A DNA stretch of 64,000 nt from Natronorubrum thiooxidans (GCF_900156475.1 NZ_FTNR01000006.1:186001-250000); one strand, 5' to 3'; counted from the first letter of the stretch, positions 33,345 to 42,245 are shown. Numbers and translations: made by a program. The notes: a model not told the origin generated them from the sequence alone.

Positions 33345-33962
33345 ATGTCACTGACCGCTGGCGTCATCGCCGTTCAGGGCGACGTTGAGGAACACACGGC
33401 CGCCATCGAACGGGCAGCGCGGGCCCACGACCGCGAGGTTACCGTCCACGAGATTCGCAACGCGGGGCTCGTCCCCGACTGTGACCTGCTCGCGATGCCC
33501 GGTGGCGAGTCGACGACCATCTCGCGACTGCTCCACAGCGAGGGGATCGCCGCCGAAATTCGGGCCCACGTCGACGCCGGAAAACCGCTGCTCGCGACGT
33601 GTGCCGGCCTGATCGTCGCCTCGAGCGACGCGGCTGACGACCGGGTCGAGGAACTCGGACTGCTCGACGTCACCGTCGAGCGAAACGCTTTCGGCCGGCA
33701 GAAAGACAGCTTCGAGGCCCCACTCGACGTGGCGGGGCTCGACGAGCCGTATCCGGCGGTGTTCATCCGCGCGCCAGCGATCGACGACGTGGGCGACGCG
33801 ACGGTGCTCGCCTCGTGGGACGGCCGCCCCGTCGCAGTGAAACAGGGGTCGGTCGTCGGCACCGCGTTCCATCCCGAACTGACCCCCGACAGCCGCATCC
33901 ACGGGCTGGCCTTTTTCGAAAACGACGACGCGACGCTGCCGGCGCTCGAGGAAACGGCATAG
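33345..33962 (+). CDS. pdxT: Pyridoxal 5'-phosphate synthase glutaminase subunit PdxT
   Basis: The product has 205 residues. It is a class I glutamine amidotransferase: GVIAVQGDVEEH at the start, MPGGESTTISRL, the nucleophile region LLATCAGLIVAS and the His-Glu pair in GTAFHPELTPD. PdxT delivers ammonia to PdxS, which makes PLP from ribose 5-phosphate and glyceraldehyde 3-phosphate; pdxS is not in the window. A T-rich gacctttttgacc about 30 nt before ATG 33345 serves as TATA box. DUF151 and hisE follow on the same strand. Confidence 0.95.
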   Translation: MSLTAGVIAVQGDVEEHTAAIERAARAHDREVTVHEIRNAGLVPDCDLLAMPGGESTTISRLLHSEGIAAEIRAHVDAGKPLLATCAGLIVASSDAADDRVEELGLLDVTVERNAFGRQKDSFEAPLDVAGLDEPYPAVFIRAPAIDDVGDATVLASWDGRPVAVKQGSVVGTAFHPELTPDSRIHGLAFFENDDATLPALEETA

Positions 33963-34043
33963 AACGGGACCGGCGACTGCTCGGCGAGGATGCATGCATT
34001 CGCGACCGGACGTGTTTTCTCCGTGGCACGCGATGAGAGGGAT

Positions 34044-34511
34044 ATGCAGGCTTCTATCGACGCGGTCCGCGTCGCGGGGACGCCACAGGGTCCGGTACCG
34101 GTGGTCGTCCTGAACGTCGACGGCGAAGACGACGTGGTCCCGATCTTCATCGGGTTCAACGAGGCGAGGAGCATCGCCCGCGGCTTAGCGGCCGAGGATA
34201 TCGGCCGGCCGCTGACACACGATCTATTGCTCGACGTCATGGAGGAACTGGGGAGTCGGATCGACCGCATCGTCGTCACCGAGATCGAGGAGCGTGACGA
34301 CGGCCAGGGCGGCACCTATATCGCCGATCTCCACCTCGAGACGCCTCGCGGCGAGACCGTTGTCGACGCTCGGCCGAGCGACTCGCTCGCGCTTGCGGCC
34401 CGGACGAACGCCCCGATCGAGATCACTGAAGACGTCTTCGAGGACGGCCGAGACGATACCGAAAAGTTCGAGCAACTCGAAGATATTCGTACCATGTCTG
34501 GTGAAATGTAG
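34044..34511 (+). CDS. DUF151 bifunctional nuclease-family protein
   Basis: The product has 155 residues. The DUF151 core is clear: VVVLNVDGEDDVVPIFIGFN, then EARSIARGL, RPLTHDLLLDVMEELG, TYIADLHLETP and VDARPSDSLALAARTNAPI. Plant and bacterial relatives have been described as bifunctional nucleases, but archaeal members have no proven role. ATG 34044 is chosen because the family begins MxASIxxVRV. The stop is directly followed by the hisE start, so the two are translated in tandem. Confidence 0.9.
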   Translation: MQASIDAVRVAGTPQGPVPVVVLNVDGEDDVVPIFIGFNEARSIARGLAAEDIGRPLTHDLLLDVMEELGSRIDRIVVTEIEERDDGQGGTYIADLHLETPRGETVVDARPSDSLALAARTNAPIEITEDVFEDGRDDTEKFEQLEDIRTMSGEM

Positions 34512-34796
34512 ATGGAGGAGACACTCGAGGAACTGTTCGCTGTCATCGAAGATCGCAAGGAAACGCTGCCCGAAGATTCCTACACCGCCTCGCTGTTTAC
34601 CCACGAGAAAGGCGAGAACGCAGTGCTCGAGAAACTCGGCGAGGAGTCGACCGAACTCGTTCTCGCGGCCAAAGACGACGACCACGACGAGATCGCCTAT
34701 GAAGCCGCTGACATCGTCTACCACCTGCTCGTCTTACTCTCGATGAAAGAGATGCGCCTCGAGGACCTCGAGGCGGAACTCGAGGCCCGGCGCTGA
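34512..34796 (+). CDS. hisE: Phosphoribosyl-ATP pyrophosphatase
   Basis: The product has 94 residues, all alpha. Conserved features of HisE are SYTASLFTHEKGENAVLEKL, GEESTELVLAAKD and EAADIVYHLLVLLS, whose acidic residues bind magnesium. The enzyme catalyses the second step of histidine synthesis, hydrolysing phosphoribosyl-ATP to phosphoribosyl-AMP. The start codon follows immediately on the stop of the DUF151 gene. A palindromic element lies just downstream. Confidence 0.95.
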   Translation: MEETLEELFAVIEDRKETLPEDSYTASLFTHEKGENAVLEKLGEESTELVLAAKDDDHDEIAYEAADIVYHLLVLLSMKEMRLEDLEAELEARR

Positions 34797-34815
34797 CACG
34801 GATCGGCTGGTTTTC

Positions 34816-34892
34816 ATACTGTCGGACAGCAGTCAGTGAGACGTCGGTCGCGAATTCGTGACCGATCTTCGAATCGTGCTGTCCGACAGTAT
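34816..34892. repeat. Palindromic element B1 (77 bp)
   Basis: Perfect 16-bp terminal inverted repeats atactgtcggacagca (34816-34831) and tgctgtccgacagtat (34877-34892) flank an inner near-perfect palindrome cggtcgcgaattcgtgaccg (34845-34864). The unit can fold into one hairpin. Its last base is the first complement base of the stop codon of the minus-strand gene 34892-35296. The segment gacagcagtcagt-gacgtcggtcgcgaa-tcgtg is repeated, inverted, in element B2 at 59493-59602. Confidence 0.7.
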
Positions 34893-35296
34893 CAGTACGG
34901 ATCGCGTCGGCTGTAGTCCGGCCGGTCGGGGTTGAGGATACCGCCGACCGCGCCAGCGATCGCGCTCTCGAGTGCCATCACGAGCGCGACGAGCACTGCT
35001 ATGGCGAAGATCCCCAGCCCTGCAATGCCAGTAATCATGCCGCCAGCGGGGCCGGCCACCCAGCCGGTGAGCCCCACGAAGACGGCGATGAGGAGCCCGG
35101 CGATGATCCCACCGAGCGCGCCCGCGAGCAGTCCGTGCCAGAAGCCACGTCCGAGGCCGCCGCCGGCCATGTAGCCGGCGACGAAGCCGCCAAGCAGACC
35201 CGCCGCGAGCTGGCCGACGCCTGGTAAGACGAGTCCGAACAGTCCGAGCACGGTCGCCACGAGAAAGCCGATGATCACAGCACGCCAATTCGTCAT
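34892..35296 (-). CDS. DUF5518-type membrane protein
   Basis: The product has 134 residues with four Gly/Ala-rich helices (about 5-25, 27-50, 56-80, 88-115) and a polar tail DRPDYSRRDPY. The Gly-rich pattern GGFVAGYMAGGGLGRGFWHG is typical of the haloarchaeal DUF5518 family. Function unknown. The stop codon touches the right end of palindrome B1, so the element has inserted exactly at the end of the gene. Confidence 0.82.
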   Translation of the reverse strand: MTNWRAVIIGFLVATVLGLFGLVLPGVGQLAAGLLGGFVAGYMAGGGLGRGFWHGLLAGALGGIIAGLLIAVFVGLTGWVAGPAGGMITGIAGLGIFAIAVLVALVMALESAIAGAVGGILNPDRPDYSRRDPY

Positions 35297-35377
35297 AGGA
35301 TGTGTAGGTGCTGGGCGGAAATAAGCTCTCGCCGCATAACGAACGACCTTTTAAGACCGAGGGTCTTACGTCAGTGT

Positions 35378-36373
35378 ATGATTTTCGAAGACCTTCCGAC
35401 GACGCCCACGTCGGAAGAGCTGATCGACAAGGCGTTTTCGCGGGCAGCGCGGGCCGGCAAGGCCAAAGGCGGCCTCGAGGCCCAGCAGTCGATGCTCCAG
35501 ACCGCGGCGAACATCATCTCGGACAATTTGGAGAACGTGGTCACCGCGTGGCCGGACTTCGGCTACGAAGACGACGTCCATCCGTTCTACTACGAACTCG
35601 CGGACGCGATCGTCGACGTCGACAAGCTCCGCCAGAGCCTCTCGGAGGTGATGTGGGCCAGTCGAAAAGCCCGCGAGATCCACGAGGAGTACCAGCCAAA
35701 GCTCCGCAAAACCGACGTCGATACGGCCCGAAAGTTCCGGAAACAGGCCTTTGCACGCCTCGCGGACATCGTCGAGCAGATCGACGACGAACTGCTCTAC
35801 ATTAACAAGTCCCGGAACGATCTGCGGGACCTCCCCGAGATCAACCCCGACGAGCCGACGATCGTCGTCGCCGGCTACCCCAACGTCGGCAAATCCTCGT
35901 TCGTCAACGACATCACCAACGCCCGCGGTGAGACGGCATCGTACCCCTTTACGACCAGAGGGATTGGCCTCGGACATTTCGAGCGCGACCACATCCGCTA
36001 CCAGATCGTCGACACACCCGGGCTGCTCGACCGACCCCCGGCAGAGCGCAACGAGATCGAATCCCAGGCCGTCAGCGCCATCGAACATCTCGCCGACTGC
36101 ATGCTCGTCATGATCGACCCGAGCGCCGAGTGTGGCTACCCGCTCGCGTCCCAACTCGAGCTTCGCGACTCGATCGCTGCCCAGTTCGAGGAAGTTCCCG
36201 TCCTCACGATCGCGAACAAGGTCGATCGGAAAGACGTCTGGGACGACCGGCATCTCGAGGCGATGAACGCCGATTACACCATGAGCGTCGAAACCGGCGA
36301 AGACGTCGAGACGGTGCTCGACGCAGCCGTCGAGGCAGTCGACTACGAGCCCAAGCTCCCGTTCGAGGGATAA
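35378..36373 (+). CDS. NOG1-family GTPase
   Basis: The product has 331 residues. An N-terminal helical domain (1-165) is followed by the GTPase domain with G1 GYPNVGKSSFV, G3 DTPGLLDRP and G4 ANKVDRKD, in the arrangement of NOG1, a factor of large ribosomal subunit assembly. ATG 35378 is used because the promoter-like ccttttaagacc lies 25-30 nt upstream. The palindrome aagaccgagggtctt (35353-35367) covers that element and may be an operator. Confidence 0.93.
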   Translation: MIFEDLPTTPTSEELIDKAFSRAARAGKAKGGLEAQQSMLQTAANIISDNLENVVTAWPDFGYEDDVHPFYYELADAIVDVDKLRQSLSEVMWASRKAREIHEEYQPKLRKTDVDTARKFRKQAFARLADIVEQIDDELLYINKSRNDLRDLPEINPDEPTIVVAGYPNVGKSSFVNDITNARGETASYPFTTRGIGLGHFERDHIRYQIVDTPGLLDRPPAERNEIESQAVSAIEHLADCMLVMIDPSAECGYPLASQLELRDSIAAQFEEVPVLTIANKVDRKDVWDDRHLEAMNADYTMSVETGEDVETVLDAAVEAVDYEPKLPFEG

Positions 36374-36425
36374 CCGTGCCAGCGACCGACTGCGGTCGAG
36401 TTCGGCAACCGACGCCAGATCGAGG

Positions 36426-36743
36426 ATGAAAGGACCTGGAATCCTCTGGATGCTGCAGACTGCCGCCGGCCTCTCGATGGCCGGGCCGATGTTCGTCGTC
36501 GGCGTCGAGTTTCTCCGAACCGGCCAGTTCGCCGCCGGCGTTGGATTCCTTGCGCTCGGTACGATCGCGCTGTACTTTCCCACCTACATCATCAACCGGA
36601 TCGGCGGGCCGCGAACGTGGCTTCGTCGACGGCTCGGGCGCGAGCGATCGACGACTGACGGCGATTCCGAGCCGACGAGCGAGACCGACGACACTGCTGG
36701 AATAGACGGCGAGGCGACGCTTTTTGAGCGGTTACGCCGGTGA
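36426..36743 (+). CDS. Small membrane protein with acidic tail
   Basis: The product has 105 residues: two helices (about 8-27 and 34-55), a basic stretch RTWLRRRLGRER, then a disordered acidic tail rich in Ser, Thr and Asp. It follows the NOG1 gene after 52 nt on the same strand. Function unknown; similar short proteins accompany NOG1 in haloarchaea, to my recollection, but this is not certain. Confidence 0.7.
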   Translation: MKGPGILWMLQTAAGLSMAGPMFVVGVEFLRTGQFAAGVGFLALGTIALYFPTYIINRIGGPRTWLRRRLGRERSTTDGDSEPTSETDDTAGIDGEATLFERLRR

Positions 36744-36814
36744 CGGTCTACGACCGCGGTTGACCGACTCGAAACCGAACGGGTGGCGAGTACTCAACGG
36801 GACACCAGGCCCTC

Positions 36815-38107
36815 TCAGCGTTCGACGAGCCCGACGGATCTGATCTCGACGCTGACCGGGTCGGTCGTGTGTTGACTGATTCGGTCGTGTAACTGATCGG
36901 CCAACTCCGGTGGCACGTCTCCCTGTGGCCCCCCGACCGTGACGACGACACGCTCCGGGCTGACGAACGGGTAGTCATCGTCCATGACGACTTCGAACTC
37001 GAGGAGCTGGTACTGGGCGAACTCCTCCTCAGAGAGCGTCGTCTCGACCTCGCCGCGAGCGTTTTCTTCGAAGGTCGAAACGGCGTACGAGGAGTAGGTA
37101 ATGGCCCCCAGAAACACCGCGAAGACGAGGACGATCACGGCCAGGCCGAGCACACGCCGCCGGACACGCTGTTGGGTCTCACCGAGCGAGAAGAGGTTCT
37201 CCGGCCGGTAGCCGACGTACCACAGCGTCAGAAGCCCAGCGAGGTTCACCGAGAGCACGTTGACCAACACGAGCGCGGTCGCACCGATCGCGGCCGACGG
37301 CTGTCCCCACGCGAGCGCGATCCCGGCCGCCGCAGCGGGTGGGATCAACGCCGCCGCGATCATGACACCGACGAGGGCGACAGAGGTTCCCGTCGCGATA
37401 CTGATGATCCCTGCAACGCCCGCACCGAGCGCGATCGCAAGCGACAGCAAATCGGGTGCGAGGCGCTCGGAGATTTCGCCGACGCTGGCGATATTGAGTC
37501 CGGGCGGGACGATATTTATCGTCCTGACTGTCCATGCGAAGATGGCCGCTGCCACAATGGCGAGCACGACGCCTATCACCTGATAGCCAACGCTGTGTTT
37601 GAACAGTTCTTCGTCGTCGATCACCGAGCCGACGCTCGCGCCGAGTGCCGGCCCGATCAGCGGCGCGATCACCATCGAGCCGACGACGACGGCGGGCGAA
37701 TCGAGCAACAGTCCCGCCGTCGCGACGACGGCGCTGATGATCGTCATCACCGAGTAGACGCTAAACGTCGGCGTGAGCGAGTCGGCTTCGGCCTGGAGCT
37801 CCTGTCTCGAGATCCGATCCGTCCCGACGTCGCCGTCCTCGTATTTTTCGCGTAACGCCTCGAAGCGACGGGAGACGACCGTCTCGGCGTCGACGACGAC
37901 CGTGTAGGCATCGTCGTCGATTCCCGTCTCCTGGAGCTCGTCGAGGACGGGCTCGACCGCGGACGCCGGGAGGGGAAAGTAGACGACTGCCGTGAACTCC
38001 CGGCTGCTGTCCTCGTCGGTGAGGACGTAATCAATCTCGCGCTCGTCGAGCGTCTCGAGGATCGTCTGGCGCTTGCCCGTCGGAATCGTCAGCTGTACGA
38101 GCCGCAC
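36815..38107 (-). CDS. DUF389/TIGR00341 membrane protein
   Basis: The product has 430 residues. An N-terminal soluble ACT-like part (1-110; MRLVQLTIPTGKRQTILETL) precedes about six to seven helices with PAVVVGSMVIAPLIGPALG and IAAALIPPAAAAGIALAWG, the signatures of the DUF389 family. The C-terminal 90 residues are extracellular or cytosolic and acidic. The family is widespread, and its function is not established; the twin proline-containing membrane motifs suggest transport. Confidence 0.88.
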   Translation of the reverse strand: MRLVQLTIPTGKRQTILETLDEREIDYVLTDEDSSREFTAVVYFPLPASAVEPVLDELQETGIDDDAYTVVVDAETVVSRRFEALREKYEDGDVGTDRISRQELQAEADSLTPTFSVYSVMTIISAVVATAGLLLDSPAVVVGSMVIAPLIGPALGASVGSVIDDEELFKHSVGYQVIGVVLAIVAAAIFAWTVRTINIVPPGLNIASVGEISERLAPDLLSLAIALGAGVAGIISIATGTSVALVGVMIAAALIPPAAAAGIALAWGQPSAAIGATALVLVNVLSVNLAGLLTLWYVGYRPENLFSLGETQQRVRRRVLGLAVIVLVFAVFLGAITYSSYAVSTFEENARGEVETTLSEEEFAQYQLLEFEVVMDDDYPFVSPERVVVTVGGPQGDVPPELADQLHDRISQHTTDPVSVEIRSVGLVER

Positions 38108-38235
38108 GTGTGCCGATGAGAACCCCCGGGGTCATAACTTGGGTCGCTTTCGTCGTGTCATCGATCGGTTCTCGACTCGAGGACAGTCGTCACTGACGCG
38201 GTGCGTATAAACCCGTGACGTCCCTACGACGGTGT

Positions 38236-38853
38236 ATGTTCGAAACACGTCCCGACCGCGAGGCCGAAGTCGCTCTCGTCGGTCGCTCGAACGTCGGCAA
38301 ATCGACGCTAATGCGCGAGTTGACCGGTCACAGCTTCGATACCGGGGGCAGTCCCGGCGTCACCCGCGAGCCGAACCACTACGACTGGGCACCCGAGGAC
38401 TTCGTTATCAGCGATCTGCCCGGCTTCGGCTTTATGAGTGGCGTCCACGAAGACCACCGCGAACAGATCAAGACCGATATCGTCCACTATCTCGAGGAGT
38501 ACGCCGACAATATCCTCGTCGCGGTCCTCGTTGTCGACGGCAAGAGCGTCATCGACATCATCGACCGCCACTCGGGCCCCGACGAGATTCCTTACGACGT
38601 CGAGATGTTCCACTTCCTGCGGGAACTCGACATTCCGACCGTCGTCGCGGTCAACAAGATGGACAAAGTCGACGACGAAGACGAGCGGCTCGACGACCTC
38701 TGTGATCGACTCGGCCTGCTCCCGCCGTGGAAACAGTGGCAGGAAGTCATCGCGCCGATCACGGCCAAACGCGGCCAGATCGACCCACTGAACGAGGCCG
38801 TTCGCGAGCACCTCCACGACCAAAACCGGGACGACTTGTTCAAATTCTTCTAG
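38236..38853 (+). CDS. engB: GTP-binding protein EngB
   Basis: The product has 205 residues and is close to a bare G domain: G1 [14 protein letters not shown], switch region [10 protein letters not shown]3 [12 protein letters not shown]4 [10 protein letters not shown] and G5-like PITAKRG. The DxPGFGF form of G3 identifies the EngB/YsxC branch, which takes part in large ribosomal subunit assembly in bacteria. ATG 38236 ([16 protein letters not shown]) is the usual start; a short leader precedes it. Confidence 0.93.
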   Translation: MFETRPDREAEVALVGRSNVGKSTLMRELTGHSFDTGGSPGVTREPNHYDWAPEDFVISDLPGFGFMSGVHEDHREQIKTDIVHYLEEYADNILVAVLVVDGKSVIDIIDRHSGPDEIPYDVEMFHFLRELDIPTVVAVNKMDKVDDEDERLDDLCDRLGLLPPWKQWQEVIAPITAKRGQIDPLNEAVREHLHDQNRDDLFKFF

Positions 38854-38866
38854 ATCGAGGACCGCC

Positions 38867-39796
38867 TCACACCACCCGGTTGTGGAACGCCTCGCCAGCC
38901 TCGAGTCGCTGGACGTTCTCGCGGACGATCCCGCCGACATCGCGGAAGTAATCCCGCGTGAAGGCCCCGCAGTGGGGCGTGACGATGACGTCCTCGAGAT
39001 CCCACAGCAGGGACGCCTCTGGCAGCGGTTCCTCCTCGAAGACGTCCAGTGCCGCACCTGCGATTGAGTCCGACTCGAGGGCGTCGATCAACGCCGGTTC
39101 GTCGACGACAGCCCCGCGGGCGACGTTGACGAAGTAGGCATCTTCGCGCATGGCGTCGAACGTCGCGGCGTCGAACAGTCCCTCGGTGTCATCGGTCAAC
39201 GGCACGGTGGCAATAACGAAGTCGGCGTCGCTGATCGCCTCGAGCAGGTGGGTGTTCGCGTACACTTCCTCGAAGCCGGGGACGGCCTCACCCGAGCGCC
39301 GAACGCCGGTCATGCACACACCAAGCGCGCCAAGCGTCTCGGCGACGCCACGGCCGAGCGTACCGGTGCCGACGACACAGGCCGTGGTTCCGGGGAGCGT
39401 AAACGCTTCATCCCACTCGGGTCGGTCCCACCGGCGGTCTTGCTGGGCGGCAACGAAGGTGTGCAGCCGTCGAGAGAACGAAAGCAGGTAGCCCGCAACC
39501 GTCTCGCCGATCGTCCGGTCGTGGATCCCCGTACTGTTGGTCAGGATGACGTCGTTGGCCTCGAGGTCGTCGAACGGAAACCGGTCGACGCCCGCCTGAA
39601 TCGAGTGAATCCACGCACACTCGAGCAGCGCCTCGTGATAGTCGAGAGTGACGACGGCATCGTACCCCTCGATCTCGTCGTCCCCAATAACGTCGACGGG
39701 AGCTGGAAGATCGGCGAAGAAATCAGCGAGTTCCGACGGCGGAAACACCGCGTCGACCGAGTCGTGAACACCGAGTCGCTCGAGAGCAAATTGCAT
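38867..39796 (-). CDS. D-2-hydroxyacid dehydrogenase
   Basis: The product has 309 residues. The NAD-binding fold contains VVGTGTLGRGVAETLGALG, followed by the family strings TVPLTDDTEGLFD, FVNVARGAVVDEPALIDAL and LDVFEEEPLPEASLLWDLED, with the catalytic His in VTPHCGAFT. The arginine lies in the RS-ND region before the NAD fold, as in the family. It reduces or oxidises a 2-hydroxy acid; the substrate (lactate, glycerate, phosphoglycerate type) cannot be decided. It is convergent with engB (13 nt between stops). Confidence 0.92.
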   Translation of the reverse strand: MQFALERLGVHDSVDAVFPPSELADFFADLPAPVDVIGDDEIEGYDAVVTLDYHEALLECAWIHSIQAGVDRFPFDDLEANDVILTNSTGIHDRTIGETVAGYLLSFSRRLHTFVAAQQDRRWDRPEWDEAFTLPGTTACVVGTGTLGRGVAETLGALGVCMTGVRRSGEAVPGFEEVYANTHLLEAISDADFVIATVPLTDDTEGLFDAATFDAMREDAYFVNVARGAVVDEPALIDALESDSIAGAALDVFEEEPLPEASLLWDLEDVIVTPHCGAFTRDYFRDVGGIVRENVQRLEAGEAFHNRVV

Positions 39797-39979
39797 AGCC
39801 GCCAGTACGGACGAGCCGACGTTCAAGCTTTGCACCGACGATGCAGGCGCTGTGGGATGTCAGTATCGAAAGGCGGCTCGGGAAAAAGCCTCGTCACAAG
39901 GGGCTCGGAGGGGGTAACAGTTCGTCACGGCCGCCAGCCGAGTGTAGTCCCCGGAGGGGTTTCGGTCTGTCGCTTCTCG

Positions 39980-41320
39980 CTACCGGTCGTGCCAGACCTC
40001 GAGCTCCCGAAGTTCCGCGGCTACATCCCCGATGGCATCAGGCTCGAGCACGCCACGCTCGGTCACGTATTCGTCGACACAGTCAGCAGGCGTTATGTCG
40101 AACGTCGGATTGAGAATGTCAAGCGACGCGTCCCCATCGTACACCGCTGATCGGTCGCCGGACTCGAGGTTCACGTCCTCGCGCGTCGAGACCTTGTCCG
40201 TAGCGGCGACGACCGAGACCGGAATCCCCTCGCGGGCAGCGGCGAGCGCCAGCACTCGTGTGCCGGTCTTGTTCACCACCGAGCCGTCGGGGCAGATCGT
40301 ATCTGCGCCGACGACGATCCGGTCGATCGCCTCACTCGAGAGGACGTGGGCCGCGGCCGCGTCGGTGTGGACCGTCATGGGACAGTCGAGGTCGTCGGCT
40401 GCGGCCAGGTCCTCGGCGACGGCGATCCCTTCCCGTGCCGGCCGGGATTCGGCCACGAACACCCGCGATGGATCACCGCTACGAAGCGCCTCGAGGACGG
40501 TCGCCGACCGCGAGAGGGTCCCAACGGCACCGTTGATGCGATCGCTCGCGTTCGCTGCGGCGTCGTCGTCAGCCGCGAGCGCACGGTCGATGCCGGCGAG
40601 GGTTGTCTCGAGAACGGCCGGCGCACCGTCTGGTGATTCCGAGTCGGCGGCAGCCGTTGCATCGGCCATCGCCCGGTTGACCCGATTGCGAAGGACGGCC
40701 ATCGAGGGCCGGGCCTCGAGCAGTTGCCGGGCGAGTTCGGCGAGTTCGTCCCATTCGCCGTCGGGATCGGCACCGAATTCGGCTCGCTCGGCTGTCGCAA
40801 TCGCCGCTCGATCGCGAAGCACCTCGAGCGCCCGGATCGAGAGCGACGCCGCGCCGTGCTCGCTGTCGGCCGCGATCGATCGGACCGACGGGGCCACGCG
40901 TTCGTAGGCCGTCCACAGCTCCGGCACCGGCTCACGGTCGGCGTCGGGATCGAGAACCACCGTCGGCGACAGCCACTCGAAGGCATCGTGTTCCTCGCTC
41001 AGTTCGATGTCGCGGGTTTCACAATCGAACAGATACGGATGGACGGCCCACTCGCGCTCGAGGTCCGCGTCCTCGAATCGGACGGGCTGTCCGCTCCGGA
41101 TGAGCGAGACGTCCTCGCCGACCTCGAGGCCTGTTTCCTCGCGGATCTCGACACGGACCTGCGTGTCTGGATCACCCTCGGCAAAGCCGGAGACGCCGCC
41201 CCACTGGCCGGTATAGGTGCCGACAGCATCGCTACGGCGGAGCAAGAGGACCTCGCCACGGTTGCGAAGAAATGCGGTCACGACGTGTGTCACAGCCGCG
41301 TCATCCGTCGAATCAGTCAT
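39980..41320 (-). CDS. NUDIX-eIF2B fusion protein
   Basis: The product has 446 residues in two parts. Residues 1-140 are a NUDIX domain: the box is degenerate in its first half (GFAEGDPDTQVRVEIREETG), but the catalytic EIREE is kept. Residues 165-446 match eIF2B-alpha/ribose-1,5-bisphosphate isomerase-like proteins: RPSMAVLRNRVNRAM, VFVAESRPAREG, VHTDAAAAHVLSSEAIDRI, VGADTICPDGSVVNKTGT and NPTFDITPADCVDEYVTERG. The fusion would join a nucleotide-cleaving domain to a sugar-phosphate-binding one, suggesting a role in nucleotide salvage rather than translation (inference). Confidence 0.88.
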   Translation of the reverse strand: MTDSTDDAAVTHVVTAFLRNRGEVLLLRRSDAVGTYTGQWGGVSGFAEGDPDTQVRVEIREETGLEVGEDVSLIRSGQPVRFEDADLEREWAVHPYLFDCETRDIELSEEHDAFEWLSPTVVLDPDADREPVPELWTAYERVAPSVRSIAADSEHGAASLSIRALEVLRDRAAIATAERAEFGADPDGEWDELAELARQLLEARPSMAVLRNRVNRAMADATAAADSESPDGAPAVLETTLAGIDRALAADDDAAANASDRINGAVGTLSRSATVLEALRSGDPSRVFVAESRPAREGIAVAEDLAAADDLDCPMTVHTDAAAAHVLSSEAIDRIVVGADTICPDGSVVNKTGTRVLALAAAREGIPVSVVAATDKVSTREDVNLESGDRSAVYDGDASLDILNPTFDITPADCVDEYVTERGVLEPDAIGDVAAELRELEVWHDR

Positions 41321-41547
41321 ATAGCTGTGGACACGTCGTCCTCGAGGGAGTGAGTTTCGGGATCATCGCAGCACACATCGTGGCAGCCATCGGTCGGTCG
41401 TCACGCCGGAACACTCACCACCGTCGCTGTCACTGACGAGCGCGATCGGTCGCTGAATGCGTTTCTCGAGTGTTTTTCCGGCCGTAACTGGGCGATCGTC
41501 CACTGAAGGTGCGTGAACTATACCCGTCTCGAGTTCAAGATAGAGGC

Positions 41548-42105
41548 ATGACACAGCGCGTCACTGTATCGCTCGACGATGACTCGAGCGCAGCGCTCGA
41601 GCGGCTGCTCGCCGAGACGGGCAACGGCCAAAGCGAAATCGTTCGGCAGGCACTCGCCTTCTACGCAGCAAATTTCGAGGCCGCGACCGGACAGCCGAGT
41701 GATAACTTAGAACAGTACTACCAGATGCTCACGTCTGGCGAGCACGTGCTCCTCGACGTCGATTTTCTGCATGCCTTTCTCGAGCACTGTCATGCAGGTG
41801 GCGACCCCGATCCAGCGTTCGTCGAGGCAGCCGATCGTGTTTCTGACTACCACGCACGTGAGTACGCGGCTCGATTCGAGGAAGTCGGCGAACTGCTCGA
41901 GTGGCTTTCGTTCTGTGGCTTTCTCGAGGTGCGCTGTGAGGAAGATGGCGTCTACCACATCGTCTTTCCGTCGGAGGCGATCCGCTGGTTTATGACGCGG
42001 TTCATCGAGCGTAGTACCGTCGATCTCCCGACCGAGATCGAAATCGATCAGGGCGTCTCGAAAGTAATCGTTACTGAGAGAGAACCCAACGAAGAGACGC
42101 AATAG
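41548..42105 (+). CDS. CopG-type ribbon-helix-helix regulator with C-terminal sensor domain
   Basis: The product has 185 residues. The first 45 form a ribbon-helix-helix: MTQRVTVSLDDDSSAALERL then GNGQSEIVRQALAFYA. The remaining 140 are a helical domain with LLDVDFLHAFLEHCHAG, AREYAARFEEVGELLEWLSF and three Cys plus His residues (FLEHCHAGG, CGFLEVRC) that might bind a metal or ligand. The gene lies just before three copies of ttcatacg and an NRAMP-like transporter gene on the same strand, so it is the likely regulator of that operon (inference). Confidence 0.82.
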   Translation: MTQRVTVSLDDDSSAALERLLAETGNGQSEIVRQALAFYAANFEAATGQPSDNLEQYYQMLTSGEHVLLDVDFLHAFLEHCHAGGDPDPAFVEAADRVSDYHAREYAARFEEVGELLEWLSFCGFLEVRCEEDGVYHIVFPSEAIRWFMTRFIERSTVDLPTEIEIDQGVSKVIVTEREPNEETQ

Positions 42106-42121
42106 GCGGACAATCCCGAAG

Positions 42122-42149
42122 TTCATACGGATTCATACGTGTTCATACG
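42122..42149 (+). promoter_or_regulatory. Triple direct repeat ttcatacg, candidate operator
   Basis: Three perfect copies of ttcatacg stand at 42122-42129, 42132-42139 and 42142-42149, exactly one helical turn (10 bp) apart. They lie 16 nt after the CopG-type gene and 96 nt before the NRAMP-like start. Ribbon-helix-helix proteins often bind arrays of short repeats on one DNA face, so this is a good operator candidate. Confidence 0.65.
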
Positions 42150-42245
42150 ACAAGCGTACCGAATCCGCGTTTGATGCGTGTGGTATGTACACCGCTTAAC
42201 AACCCTTTTGCGTCTCTCGGAAAGGGGTTCATGTGGACATACAAC

